Assembly (NCBI GenBank): GCA_963082975.1
Contig: OY720348.1
Coordinates: 17,661,146 to 17,725,145 of the forward strand
Length of the DNA: 64,000 nucleotides
Source of the DNA: Labia minor
Taxonomy: Eukaryota > Arthropoda > Insecta > Dermaptera > Spongiphoridae
Direction: 5' to 3'
Shown here: piece by piece, positions 29,462 through 41,452 of the stretch
Numbering within the stretch: position 1 is the first letter of the stretch
Layout: every line of letters begins with the position of its first letter
Notes under the pieces: generated by a model
The model's database searches: none
What the model was told of the DNA's origin: nothing
What the model saw: only the letters and a program-made list of their open reading frames with translations
Position numbers and translations under genes: made by a program

Positions 29462-30814
29462 CTTTTAAAATAAATTAATAAATATTATTTGAAATAAATA
29501 TAGAAAAAGTAGATGAAAAATAATATTCAAAGGATTAATCATTTGTTTGAATAAAAAAAAAAACTTTTGCTTTTGTTTTCAAAATGAGAAAGAGAAATAA
29601 AAAAAAAATCTTTAATTATTTTCTCTTGAGATTTATAATTCTGTTTTTTTGTTATTTCATTATCAATTATATTTTTTTTATTATTTCTAACTGTATTAAA
29701 TGAACTAATTATCTATCTTCCAATTTTTGATCCATACAAAATCGTGCTAATAATTATTCTTATTCAAAGATATTTTTTTTTTCCCTATAATGATTTCATT
29801 TGTCAAAATCTCTTAATTAATTGACTGATTATAAAATAAAAATTAATTAAATATATTTTATAATTCTATTTCGTATTTTTAAAGTCATTTTAATCATAAA
29901 TAAGTAATTAAGTTCAATATGAAAAGAAGATTTTCTTTGGAAATCTTTCAACAAGAAAAAATAATTAAATTAATTATGTGTATAAGTTCATAGCCATTTA
30001 TAATTAATTTAATTTACATAGATTATTAAATATAAAAGAAGAAAATATTTATTTATTTTGTTATTTTAATTAGATATTCCATTTAAATAATAAACAAGAA
30101 AACAAATAAAATCGGTTAGATTCTTTCTTCGTGGTGTAACTACCGAAAAGTGCAAAGACTAAACACAACAAAGCAATTAATTTGAAATCAAAGAAATTTT
30201 TTAAATATATTAAATGTTTAAATTTTAAAATATAATTAAAGGGTATAGCTATTGATCACACTGATTCCAAAAGTTGGCTTGTTGCAGCGATCCAGGGGCG
30301 TAGTTATGGCCACAGATGCATTTAAAGAAAATTGTATTACCAATATTTTTTAATTTATTAAATAGTTTCATAATTTCAAACATCTAATTTACTCCTTTCT
30401 TTACCAAATTTTACGAAAATGGTATAAACAGGAACACGTAATTATATCTTTCTGTTTAATTGTTATTAAAATTTATAAAATAAACTAATTCCCTTGAGCT
30501 CAAAAATATTTAATCTAAATAGGAGGCAGGAGGCTAATGATTTTTGGAAACCACTGTTATGTATAAATAATGCAATTTATTATTAAATTTGGATATAATA
30601 AATAAATAATCAACAAATTAAAATAAATAAATTCGGTTTCCTTGTGGAGTAACTACCGAAATGTTCCAAAAAACAATTAATTTGAAATTATTAAATAATT
30701 TAAATTCACAATTATTTTTATTAAATATTTTTTTAGAATATAATTAAATTATTCACATGGTTAGATCTCTTAACTTAATAGTAATAATATACATTTTTTA
30801 ACAAATAAAACATA
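29462..30814. other. AT-rich interval
   Basis: No genes are recognised. The phrase GTGTAACTACCGAAA / GGAGTAACTACCGAAA recurs at 30134 and 30645 together with ACAATTAATTTGAAAT-type sequence, suggesting two diverged copies of a short repeat. Confidence 0.45.
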
Positions 30815-31324
30815 AGAGAGCCGGTCAATAAATCCGTGACTTATTGAATGAAACTCGGGTTTTTTGATAAAATATTAGTTTATTTTTCAACATAGCCTCA
30901 TTTGCGCTCTATATACTTCGTCCAATGTTTTTCCAATTTTTTTATCCCTTCCAAAAACTAAGATTTGTCGAGGACATCTTTGGTGCCGATTCACCCCGAG
31001 AAACCCTATGTTTGACTACTGTTTCATCTATTATGTGTTGTGGTGGATCAACGTATCATCCACGGATAAGAATCGGCGCAAAAACTTGATTTCAGTGATG
31101 TTTTTTCCGCAAAAAAAAAATGCCCGATGAGGACACGAAATTCACTTTTTTCCTCTTTCTTCACAAATCACGATGTAGTCTGATATCAAACAAAAACTAA
31201 AAGACTCATCTAGTTCAAATTTCGACAGGAGTCAGTTGATAGTTGCCTGCTGACAGGAGCAGTGTTGCTATTTCATTTAAGAGACGGGAAATTCACAAGT
31301 CACGCACTTGTTGATTTGCTCTCG
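30815..31324 (-). mobile_element. Mariner-family element with transposase middle part
   Basis: The left end AGAGAGCCGGTCAATAAATC and, read inward from the right, CGAGAGCAAATCAACAAGTG are inverted and flanked by TA. Inside, on the minus strand, are diverged pieces around the first catalytic Asp (VDDTLIHHNT) and the following IGFLGVN. The CGCTCTATATACTTCGTCCA C-terminal segment is also present. It is about 510 bp with many stops. Confidence 0.78.
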
Positions 31325-32520
31325 TATCTTATTCGAATTAAAAATAATTTTTATTTAAAAAAAAAAAAATAATCGTATTATTAAAAAAAATGTAACTGTC
31401 CGCATGATGAAATTACTATATTTGAAATATAATTATTTTATACTCTACTTTGTGTAATACACGAGATTCGTTTCACAAAATAATTTTTTTTCGAAATGGG
31501 TTTTGAATTTAAACTGTTTCCACTATTGATTAGGAGTAAAAAACCGCTTATGAGACCAGCACGACTTTCATTTATTAGTCAATCCTTTTATTACGGACTT
31601 TATTCCTTTTTTTCATTACTTGTGTTGATCGATGACAATTTCACCCTTTCCTCCTATTATTTACGTATTCAATTTTAGTATTATATAATAGATTGTTATA
31701 GAAGCTGTCCTCTTTGTTAGCATTTTAAAAATTAATTTTAATGAAATCGCTGAAAGGGACACAATTATTATATATGATATTTCAATTTATGAAAATGTTA
31801 GATCGATAGGAAGTAATAAATTGAATATGTCAAGAAAATTTAATATAAAAAAAAAAGTTTTGTTTTCAAATACAGAGTTTATACATAATAACTTTGTTTT
31901 GGCGAAAAACAAGAAATTACATAAAAGCAAAAACTTTACTATCACTTGTACAGATTCTAATAACGATGGTTTAGCAAAGACCAAGAAAATTTCATTAAAA
32001 TATCTGTAACAATAATTTCAGCGATTTTTTATTAAACTCTACTGAAAATAAATAAATAAATAAATTGTTTAATAAAAGATTTTATCACTAAATTCAGAAG
32101 TTATTTTGTTTATAAATCAAGAAATTTTACAAGAAAATTCTTTACTCTGAAACATCTTTTATTATAACTTTACCTTAACAGAATTGTTAATATCAGAGGT
32201 ATATCAAATAACCGCATATCATGAGAGGTGTGGTTAGAAGATCGTGGAGTTCTATTTATATTCAAAGGATTATATATAGTCTTTTACTCTCTATTCCTGA
32301 GCCTCACCTTTCTGAGTTCAATATCCGGCCCCAACAAAATCCTACATATAGGTATATAAACTTTTGAATCTTATTAAGTTGAAAGTTGAATGAAAAATTG
32401 AATGAAAAATTTTCTTTTTTTACAAAATAGTTTTGATAACTTTCTTATCACATCCAATAAAATAATAATAATTTATTTAAAATATACTTTTTTTTATATG
32501 AATGTAGATTAATGACGTCA
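31325..32520. other. AT-rich interval with two weak frames
   Basis: Frames at 31496-31678 and 31821-32009 (+) encode hydrophobic or Lys/Asn-rich sequence without recognisable motifs. No splice or promoter context is visible. Confidence 0.35.
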
Positions 32521-33000
32521 TCTTTTCCATAAGAACAATGTTAATAAACAATTATTTTGCCGGTTGTATTATATGGGTGTGAGGCATGGTCAATGGCCCT
32601 GGAGGACGAGAATAGATTTAGAGTATTTGAGAATAGGATTCCTCGCAGCATTTATGGACCAAAGAAAGATGAAATCACCGGAGAATGGTGGAGACTGGAT
32701 AGCGAGGAATTGCATGACCTCTATGCATCTCCAGACATAGGGTTATTAAATCGAGAAGGCTTCGATGGACAGAGCACGTGGCTAAAATAGGAGAGGGAAA
32801 AATGACGAAAAATATATTGGTGGGGAGACCGATTTGGGACCGTCCGTTTGGAAGACCAAGGTGGGTGGACTACATTGTCAGTGTAGGAAGGGACGTGAGG
32901 GAGATGGGAGAGGGTAGGAGTTGGATGGTTATGACTCAGGATAAGGACACTAGGAGAAATGTGGTTGCTGCGGCCAAGAACCCTCCAGTTCCGTAGAACC
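32521..33000 (+). mobile_element. 5'-truncated LINE tail (ORF2 C-terminus)
   Basis: The coding remnant starts at about 32550 and ends at the stop at 32994-32996. It is the terminal part of an endonuclease-RT LINE of a type widespread in arthropods. A small related fragment occurs at 45889-46036. Confidence 0.8.
32557..32996 (+). pseudogene. LINE ORF2 C-terminal pseudogene, frameshifted
   Basis: The first frame (32557-32790) reads MPVVLYGCEAWSMALEDENR, FRVFENRIPRSIYGPKKDE and EEWHDLYASPDIG-like sequence. The second (to 32996) reads VGRPIWDRPFGRPRWVDYI and ends TRRNVVAAAKNPPVP. The order VLYGCEAW, RVFENR-GPK, LHDLYSSP, GRPxxxRPxGRPRxRW and terminal VP is the usual LINE C-terminus after RT. The frames overlap at about 32760-32790, where a one-base shift must lie. 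There is no RT catalytic block. Confidence 0.82.
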
Positions 33001-34000
33001 ACAGTGATAGATATTATTCAAAGTTAAAATAAATCTTTAATAACAATAACAGCATGAGTTTATAGAGACATCTTTGCCGAAGCACAGTCAGAACATAGAT
33101 TATTGTCCTTCATTCACTTATCTTCCCATAAATCGAAATAAAACAAATTATTTCAAAAATACAATATTTCACTAGGTAAGAAATAAATTACTTATCTCTA
33201 ATCTGTTTCATGCTGATCAATTTGGACAAGTTGACTAACTATAGATTAAATCAGTTCTCTTGAGTTTAAGGAGTATTAACTAATTTGTTTCAAAAAGGTG
33301 AATCCTCAGATTTCTAGAAGAGGGTCTCTTTTCAATGCTAGTTTGTTACTTGACTTCCATTAACACAGTTTAGTTAAGGTAAAACACAACATGAAGTTCT
33401 ATCTTTCCTAAGACTCATTTATACAGTCCACTTGAAAGGGAAAATAAACACTCAATAAATTTCTTGAAATGATGTTAGAATAATATTTATTTTAAGTAAC
33501 TATAGATTGTCTCATAGTTAAACCTCATGGATATAGATGGCTAAATATTAAAAATTGAAATTAATAAATATGCATGTATTAGACTTTAATATATGTTTGA
33601 ATTAACATATTTTTTTTTATTAAAATTTATAATAATTTATATAATAAGGTAAAGTACAATTGAATATGCAAATAGTTAAAAATTTAACGAAGTTATCTGT
33701 TTAAAATCGAGTTGTCAAAGATTAAGGAGTATAACGCCTCGTGTAAGTTGTGTTTTGCTGGTGTGTAATGACATGTGTATCCGAAGTGTATAAGTCTATA
33801 AATATGTGTAATGTACTATGCGTGAAAGGTAATGTAAAGTAAACTTATCTGATCTTGTAGTTTCAGTAACTAATTGATCATAAAATCTCATCTTCATTTT
33901 AATTTAGAGATAAGTAATATATTTATAAATCAGATTATATATATATATATATATATATATTCATGAATTCCGGGTTGTTTTCATACATTTTAATGAAATT
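33001..34000. other. AT-rich interval
   Basis: A TA tract lies at 33937-33960. No gene is recognised. Confidence 0.5.
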
Positions 34001-35083
34001 TGAATCTCAATGTTTCGACTCGCATTTTGACGCCATTTGCAAGTGAATTTTCTATATAACCATGAGTTATAGTTGCTATTTTGAGTTGAATAGATGAATA
34101 ATATTTCAGTTATTGTAAACTAAAGCTCTGAAAAATCACCGGATTATCACTGGCACTGACACTAACAAACGTGGTCCGGCTCGTATAACAGCCTGAGGAC
34201 AACTGTGTCTTCTTTATACAAATTTATCCATTCCTTTGTCGAACTTTCTTCCTTCATTCGTTCACAATACTTCTTTCTTTTCTACTTATATTCACATCAC
34301 AATCATCCCAGACTTCTTAACTTTTAACTACCACTAAAATAAGTATATCTTCTGTTAAAGCTTCATTGTCCAGGATATTTTTCTATTGTCTCATGATATA
34401 TTTGGTAGATGAACAAATTCTGGTGAAGTCCTCCCTTTCTCGGAGGTTCCAGCCAGAAAGTGGACTTCTTCAAACATTAAAAAACGTAATTGAAATATTA
34501 ATTTTTACTGAGATATCTTATTTGATGAATTTGAAATTTTTTAAGCCTATCATAAAATAAACTTAGAAACTACATCTTTCAAAATTTGGTATTTATAATG
34601 GAATTCAGAGAGTATGATAATTAGAAAAGAAATTGTTGATTCTTTTTAAATAGGATAAACAAAAAAAAAATATTATTTGGCCAATTATTCTTCTTATTTT
34701 ACTGTTAATTATAATGTAATTAAAAATAATAAATAAAATGTTTGTTAATTAATAAAAATATGGTTTAAGCACCCTGAGGACTCTTTCCCACCTCAGAACC
34801 TTTAATATATAATAATAAAAAACAAATAATAATAATAATTTTACTTTGGTCTGAATGGTATCAAATTATACTGGAAAGAATTAATCCGTCTTTTCTGAAG
34901 TGTTAAGACAAAAAAATACATATAATTATTAATATCATTCGCGGTCTCATTTAATCAGTTGGTTGATGTGTGTGTGTGTGTTGTCTAAACTTTCCTTGAA
35001 TATGTTTAAATAGTAACGAAATGGAATTGGAAACTTTAAGTGGACATCGGCTTTCGATGCGTCAAGTGGCCGACTCGGCTCAC
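34001..35083. other. AT-rich interval with a GAAAC-type motif and a GT tract
   Basis: On the minus strand, 34010-34056 reads CTTGCAAATGGCGTCAAAAT then GCGAGTCGAAACATTGAG, similar in layout to the motif at 40161. A GT tract lies at 34968-34982. No gene is recognised. Confidence 0.4.
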
Positions 35084-35337
35084 CAAATGGGGAACGTTTG
35101 AATGGAGCTTGGAGGGATGTACATCCCCTCTGTGCGCGTAGGGGTGGCTGAGGGGCGCCGTGAGGTGTGTCCGGGAGCAGTTGAGCCTCCGCAAGCGGCC
35201 GGGACGGCCTTTGCTCTCCGAGAGCTTAACCCGGGGATCCTTTCCGCGTGGACCGTGTCCCCGATCGGCGATGGACTACTCAGAATGCCCGCGTTGACTG
35301 GCATCACTTCCATTCATTCAAGTATCCTCCCAGGAAG
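35084..35337 (-). CDS. Candidate first coding exon of a host gene, unknown protein
   Basis: This GC-rich island stands out sharply from its AT-rich surroundings. On the minus strand a possible acceptor TGTTCAG precedes 35337, and a strong donor ATTTG/GTGAGC follows 35084. All three frames have stops just before the ATG at 35311-35313. From there the frame is open for 76 codons to the donor: MEVMPVNAGILSSPSPIGDT, then RRAKAVPAACGGSTAPGHTS and MYIPPSSIQTFPI. Gly/Pro/Ser-rich low-complexity sequence is typical of regulatory protein N-termini. A plus-strand frame of similar length (35102-35341) exists, so strand choice rests on the splice signals. I do not recognise the protein. Confidence 0.38.
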
Positions 35338-35710
35338 CTGAACAGTGTGAGTGTTCCAAAAATCATTCATTGACCATCATTTGCCCCGGAAATTTATTCT
35401 TCTAGCCCAGGGCATTCCCACGTATCTTTTCTGACATAGTCACAGACATTTATACTAGATAAACGTATCTCAGCATCAATTACTAATTCTTTAGGTCACG
35501 GGGCCGCCATGTTCTCCTAATCGATTTGATAAAATCTGTTCAAGTGTCACTTTCCTTTTCACTTGAAATATTTCTACACTGTCCAATGGAATTTTCACTT
35601 TTTCGCCCTTTTCCAGAAGCTAATAAAGAAATCATCCATTTTTTTTAATCACATATTTCGTTATTAATTAATTTATTCATTTATTCACACATTTTTATTT
35701 ATTTTTATAT
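35338..35710. other. Interval without recognised gene
   Basis: Less AT-biased sequence near the exon candidate (for example GTCACGGGGCCGCCATGTTC at about 35494) then AT-rich sequence. No feature is assigned. Confidence 0.4.
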
Positions 35711-36357
35711 AACACTCCTTAGTTTTATAGTAATTTCTATAATAGAAATCAATCTTTTACTTAGATCGATATTCTACTACATTTTTTGGGACAGATCATC
35801 TCTAAATCTTAAAATATTGTTTATCATTGGATAGTATACAAAACTTATATATTCGTATATATATATATAGATATAGATAACAATCCTTAGTTTTACAGTC
35901 TTTTCTATAACAGAAATCTATCTTTTACTTAGATCGATAATCTACTACATTTTTTGGAACAGATCATCTCTAAATTTTAAAATATTGTTTATCATTGGAT
36001 AGTATACAAAACTTATATATTCGTATATATATATAGATATAGATAACAATCCTTAGTTTTACAGTCTTTTCTATAACAGAAATCTATCTTATACTTAGAT
36101 CGATAATCTACTACATTTTTTGGAACAGATCATCTCTAAATTTTAAAATATTGTTTATCATTGGATAGTATACAAAACTTATATATTCGTATATATATAT
36201 AGATATAGATAACAATCCTTAGTTTTACAGTCATTTCTATAACAGAAATCAATCTTTTACTTAGATCGATATTCTACTACATTTTTTGGGACAGATCATC
36301 TGTACATCTTAAAATATTGTTTATCATTGGATAGTATACAAAACTTATATATTCGTA
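35711..36357. repeat. Tandem array of a 166-168-bp unit, four copies
   Basis: Units begin AACA(C/A)TCCTTAGTTTTA at 35711, 35879, 36045 and 36211 and end ATTCGTATATATATAGATAT. The last unit is cut at about 36357. Units differ at only a few positions, for example TTTGGGACAG against TTTGGAACAG; the outer units share variants (ATCAATC, GATATTC) that the two middle units do not. The period is in the size range of satellite DNA. Confidence 0.93.
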
Positions 36358-38182
36358 TGCAGAAATATTTAGATAAATAGAAAAGTTGTATATGATTTCG
36401 TTTTCATTCATTTGGTATTGTTTCATTATGAATAGGACAGGAGTAACAAAAAGGAAATAATTAATTCCGTAAGTAAACGTCAAAGTAGTCTGACACTTGG
36501 AAAGGAAGCCCCTGCTCCATTCGCCGACGGTACCATGGCGACCAATATTGATTTTTTACAGAACGCCAAATAGATTGTTTGCTTGTTAGTTGAGAGTATA
36601 AATGGAAAATTATCTAATTAATTCGGTTGTGGATAACATATGGTAGACTGATTCAAAAATAGACCCCAGTAGAGGTGGAAAAATTGCCAATATACCATCT
36701 CATTTTTCTCATCAGCATCTGATTAATCCAATAAGCCTTTGAAGCTTTAAGAAACTTAAAAATCAAGTAAATATTATAATTCACTATACCAATAAATTAA
36801 AAAAAATCTCTCACCCAATTTTTATCCTCTGTTTTTTTTTCTTGTTTTTTTTGTTTTTAAAGCTTAATCAGCTGATTTAAAAATAATCTACTCTTTTTAT
36901 CCATAAATAATTTAAAAAAAAAAAAAATAAAAGAATGGTTAAAAAATTGTAGAAAAAAAAATTTCTAATCAAGCGTACGTCGAATAATAAATTTTGTGGC
37001 CAGATAAACGACATTTACCGACCAGCCGCCACCATATGGGCTCCATGAGCCCCCTTCTTTAATCAATTTCCAACACCCAAAAGTGTTAATCACAATTTCT
37101 TCTTAATTAATTGAAATATTATCTTTTCCTCTTCCATTTGTTTTTTATCATTCAAAAGAGAAAAAGAAAATGAATTTTAGAAATTTTAATTTAATAAATT
37201 AAAAACAAAAAAAAAAAAATTAATTAATAAATTACATTTCGTTGTATTATTTTAAATTTTATTTTTTTAATTTTTATATACTAAAGAATTTTGTAACATT
37301 AAATTTCATTTAGAAATTTAAAATTTGAATATGAAAAATATCGCAAGTAAAATTAAAATTCTTTTAAGTTTCATGATTAATAAATAAAAAAAATTAACCA
37401 TCTCTGTGTCGTTAATAAACTGGATGAAGAACTTTCGAGTTTATTAACTCCAGAGCAACTGCATTCTTCCAACCATTCATTCACCTGAACTACCTTCATC
37501 CACTCCCTAAGTATACATCCACTTTTATGCCATGTATTTTCTACCCATCGTGTCTTTAATTTATCCAACGCTTGTTGTTTTTAATTGGTTTGCATATAAA
37601 CGAAAATATCAATAGCCTTTCCTCACCATTTCGAGCCACATAACACATCTATCAGAATCTCCTAGATTAAATGACAATGAATTTATACGCTGAATTTATT
37701 TTCATCTTCATACTTTCATCAAAATAATAGAGTTTTTTTTATAGATTTTAATTTATATGTAGGAAAATATATAAAAATATTAATATTACTTAAAATTAAA
37801 ATATTAATAAAAGCTTCAGATTAAAAACGATTTAAAATATAGTATTTAAATAGATTTATTTCTTCCATAAACAGCTTAATATTTTTTTTCAAATCTTTTT
37901 TAATTCAATTTTTTTATTTTTTTTTTTTTATTATTAATTTATTTAATAAGATTTTAATTTTAAATATTAATATATTTATGTAGTGTGTTTAAACGGAATT
38001 TCATTAATTTGAATAGTATTTGATTTATTCGTTGAATTCCATTTAAATTAGACCCAATTAAATATTATAAATTTTCCGAATAGTTGGGATAGGTTTTAGC
38101 TTTTAAATGCTATTAATATGATTGAAAAACAAAAGCACTTTAAGGTTCATATTATATATTTTATTATTAAATAAAAAAAAAT
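36358..38182. other. Mostly AT-rich interval with a few GC-richer islets
   Basis: Islets at 36505-36560 (GCCGACGGTACCATGGCGAC) and 36990-37050 (CCGACCAGCCGCCACCATAT) could be conserved non-coding sequence or tiny exons. A minus-strand frame at 37377-37568 encodes WHKSGCILREWMKVVQVNEW and LEECSCSGVNKLESSSSS, with splice-like CAG/GT sites inside. None is strong enough to call. Confidence 0.35.
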
Positions 38183-38805
38183 CTGGAGAGTCTCCGCTCG
38201 ATTATCTCGCAAATTTGAATTGGATTAATTAATATATATTCTATTTAAATTAAATTTAATTAATTATAAATTATTAATTAAAATTAATAAATAATAGTTA
38301 TTAGACCAGCGCGTGTTCGGCTCTTTGTTGATGAGACCACGTCACGTGCTGTTGCGTGATTGGCAGTCAAAGAGTTAAAAAATTTAAAAAAATAATTTCG
38401 GTATTTTCAGCGATTGAATCAAGCTAAAATTCTATATATGTATAGCAGTTTTATACAATTTTTAATCCTGTGAAAAACTATCAAACATAAATCTTTATTT
38501 TTACGGACAGTTTAGAGGAAAAACAATGAAAAAGTGGTAGGTAATGGTCCTCTTCCGAATTTCTCAAAAGTTAATAGAAAACTACGAATTTTGAATAATG
38601 CCCATGTACCAAATTTCGTTATTCTAACTCAAACTGTTTTTGCGTAATCTTGTATACATACATACACACACAAACACACACACAGAGACATTTTTCTCAA
38701 CCTTAGTTAATATGACCCAGGGACATTCAAAACGTATAAAAATATCAAAATCTCGACATCGAAAATTTTCGTGATCGCAATAGTATCTTAGGCGAGATAA
38801 TAAAA
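38183..38805 (+). repeat. Family A repeat, copy 6 (full length)
   Basis: It starts CTGGAGAGTCTCCGCTCGAT and ends TTAGGCGAGATAATAAAAA. Compared with other copies there is a duplicated TTAAAAAATTTAAAAAAA segment near 38385, and the terminal hairpin is weakened (AGTATCTTAGGCGAGATAA). Confidence 0.88.
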
Positions 38806-40160
38806 AGTCATCACGGGATCATGTTTGGTGAATATGGAGGTAGATGTATCATTACAATGTCTTATTTAAAAGAAAATCACGAACAAGCTATTAAATATTA
38901 GCAAGTGCATTATTTGTTACTATAGTTATAGATTGTTATGCCTCAATTCTGAATTATTTTCAAAATGCATCACACAAACGGCGTTAAGTTAGTGGTGCTT
39001 ATTGTCATCTGGAAATCACTTATACTCTACCATTTCGTTAAAATTGAAAAATACAATAGCATAAACTTCAAAAAATTGCTAATTCTATCAAACTCGTATT
39101 TATTATTTTTATCTAGGTAAATAAAAGATTAAACATACAATTTAAATAAAATTTTCAGATATACTTTAAATAACGAAAAATAGCGCCAAACTTAATAATC
39201 GGTTTTCCCGTTTAACCGGAATTTTGTTCACACATACATACACACACAGACACACACATAAACGGGAATGACCTGAATGACATGAAACGTGGAGATCTGT
39301 GAAAAATGAATAAATAAATAAATACCTTTTTTCTCTCAAAATACTGAAATTTTTTCGATTGAAAAGTAAAAAACACCTTCCAAATAAATTATAAGAATTT
39401 ACTGTAATTTAAAATATATATAATAAATAATATTCTCTTACTTTATTGTCAGGAAAATTATAATAGATTGTGATATTTTTATTTAATTAAAAATAAAAAT
39501 AAATATTTCAGACTCAAGTATTTATAATAGATAAGAATATCATTAATGTGTATTTTTTATCTATATATACAATTCCATAAAAATTCTTCAATTTAATTAA
39601 AAAAAAGAAGGGATTGGAAAAAATAAAAGTGCTATTGAAATTTCACCTATAAGGATTCATTAGTAGTATTAAGTACGTTTTGTCTTAATTTGTTTTAATG
39701 AATGGTCTTTCTTTTAATTATTGTACATCACCAGGTTCTTTTGTGTTTAAGTAATAAATAAAAATAAAAAGCTTAGTATACAATATGAAAAGATATAAAG
39801 TATATATATATTTGTTAATTTTAAGTGTCTCATTTTCAAATTAGATAACAAAATGTTTAAATATCTTTCCAAATTATAATTGCAGAAATATTATCTTAAA
39901 AACATTAATTATAAATGAATTCTTGAGCTCTTTAAACAAAACGAAATACAAAAACATTCAAGTCCATTAATTGCTTAACATGAATGAACTCAATAATTTA
40001 GTTTAAATTGTTTTCACATAAATTGCAATTTTAAATATTATCAATTTATATCACTCAGATGACAACACTTATCAAAAACGACTGATATATTGGCAAACTA
40101 AAACTGATTTAGTAATTTTATTTTTCAATTAATAAGTGAGATAAATAAATAGTTCTTATA
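38806..40160. other. AT-rich interval
   Basis: A short CA tract with AAACGGGAATGACCTGAATG near 39230-39290 resembles the middle of A/B repeats (ACATACACACACAGACACAC) but lacks their other landmarks. No gene is recognised. Confidence 0.45.
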
Positions 40161-40197
40161 CTGAAGAGAGTCTTGGTACCTGACCGAAACGTCAACA
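40161..40197 (+). ncRNA. Possible hammerhead-like ribozyme motif
   Basis: The sequence CTGAAGA (40161-40167) matches the conserved CUGANGA box. It is followed by GAGTC, a loop and GACC that can pair with one bulged A, and then by CGAAAC. This is the order CUGANGA - stem II - GAAA of hammerhead ribozymes. The downstream CGTCAACACGATAAAAAG resembles sequence next to such motifs in Penelope-like elements. Stems I and III and the cleavage-site triplet were not demonstrated, so this is only a candidate. Confidence 0.3.
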
Positions 40198-40320
40198 CGA
40201 TAAAAAGTTATTGGTTACTCTTTCTATTCTGTTCTGTTTGCCATCCGCTGGCTCCTAATCATTAATAATATTTAATTTAAATTTAAAATTGAAAAATTTA
40301 ATTTTTCATTTTATATAGAT

Positions 40321-40570
40321 CAGTGATTCTCAACCTTTTTTTTTTACCGCGGCATACTTTTAAAGGTTTACCTTTTTTTTCTTAGAACCATATTGAAAAA
40401 ATTTAGAAAGTCGGAAATGTTTAAAAGCGTTTTACCTTTTTTTTAGAAACAAATTGAAAAAATTTAGAAAAAAAAGTCGGAAATGTTTAAGAGCCTCATA
40501 ATCTCGCGGCACACTTTTGAAAATCTCGCGGCACACTAAAGTGCCGCGGCACAGTAGTTGAGAATCACTG
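40321..40570. mobile_element. hAT MITE, 250 bp, with perfect 8-bp TSD
   Basis: The left end is CAGTGATTCTCAACC and the right end, read inward, is CAGTGATTCTCAACTACTG. The 8-bp ATATAGAT lies immediately outside both ends (40313-40320 and 40571-40578). It contains CCGCGGCA motifs near both ends and two copies of AATTTAGAAA...GTCGGAAATGTTTAA inside. No coding capacity. Confidence 0.93.
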
Positions 40571-40578
40571 ATATAGAT

Positions 40579-41452
40579 ATTTATTAGAATAATACATTTT
40601 TTAATAATTTAATTTTGTTTTGAATTCCAAAAGCATATTTTTTTTTTTTTTTTTAGAATTAAAATCATTTTTCTTTACACATTCAAAATTTGTTTTTTGA
40701 AATCATCGGTACATCATTTTTGAAACGATATGGCACAATAATTTCTTAACTATTGTACAAATTTCATTGGATCATGATTATTATCAGAAAAAATATTAAA
40801 TTGGTATTAAAATTATTATTTTTTTTTTATATATAATTTTCACTTTAATAATAATTAACACTTTTAATTGATCCACTAATAAATGATTTTAATTTAATTA
40901 TTAATTAAAAACAAAATACTATTTAATATTACAAATTAAAAATTGACTTAATTTATTTTTCAATTAACTTTATTAGTAAATAAGTAATTTACCCAAAAAT
41001 TCAATAATAAATTAAGAGCGAGGGATATTAAAAAAAAAATGGTTTAAATTTTAAATTAATCTTTTAATCATATCTATTTTTACTTTCACATGTTAAATGT
41101 TATAATATTATTACAAAAAGATTTAAAAAATAATTTGTAATATACATATAAGGCTTATTTAAATAAACCTATTTTAATGTAGCTAGTAAACTACACGGTT
41201 GTAGTTCTATCTTTATAAAAGGGGGACTAATCTTAATTATGCCAATTAGAAAAATATATCAATTAAAAAAATGAATAACTTTGTAGCTTAGATAAACCTA
41301 AAAATAAATTGACAATCGTTTCCAATTCTTGTTACAAATAGACTCAACGCCGGATACCTTTTCAATCGCCATCAATTATCCATATTCTTATTCTTATTCA
41401 TATCGAGGGTAATTTATTAAATAGAAAAGTTATGTTTCGTTGTTTAATATAT
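40579..41452. other. AT-rich interval
   Basis: No gene or repeat is recognised apart from homopolymer runs. Confidence 0.5.

Noticed and set aside
31821..32009. 62-codon Lys/Asn-rich frame
   Set aside because: Composition is what AT-rich random sequence gives and no flanking gene signals are seen.
35711..36357. CRISPR-like regular repeats
   Set aside because: Units are contiguous 167-bp tandem copies without spacers, in a eukaryotic genome.
37377..37568. Minus-strand frame with WMKVVQVNEWLEECSCSG
   Set aside because: It looks somewhat protein-like, but the possible splice sites are inconsistent with one exon and no family is recognised; left as a remark only.
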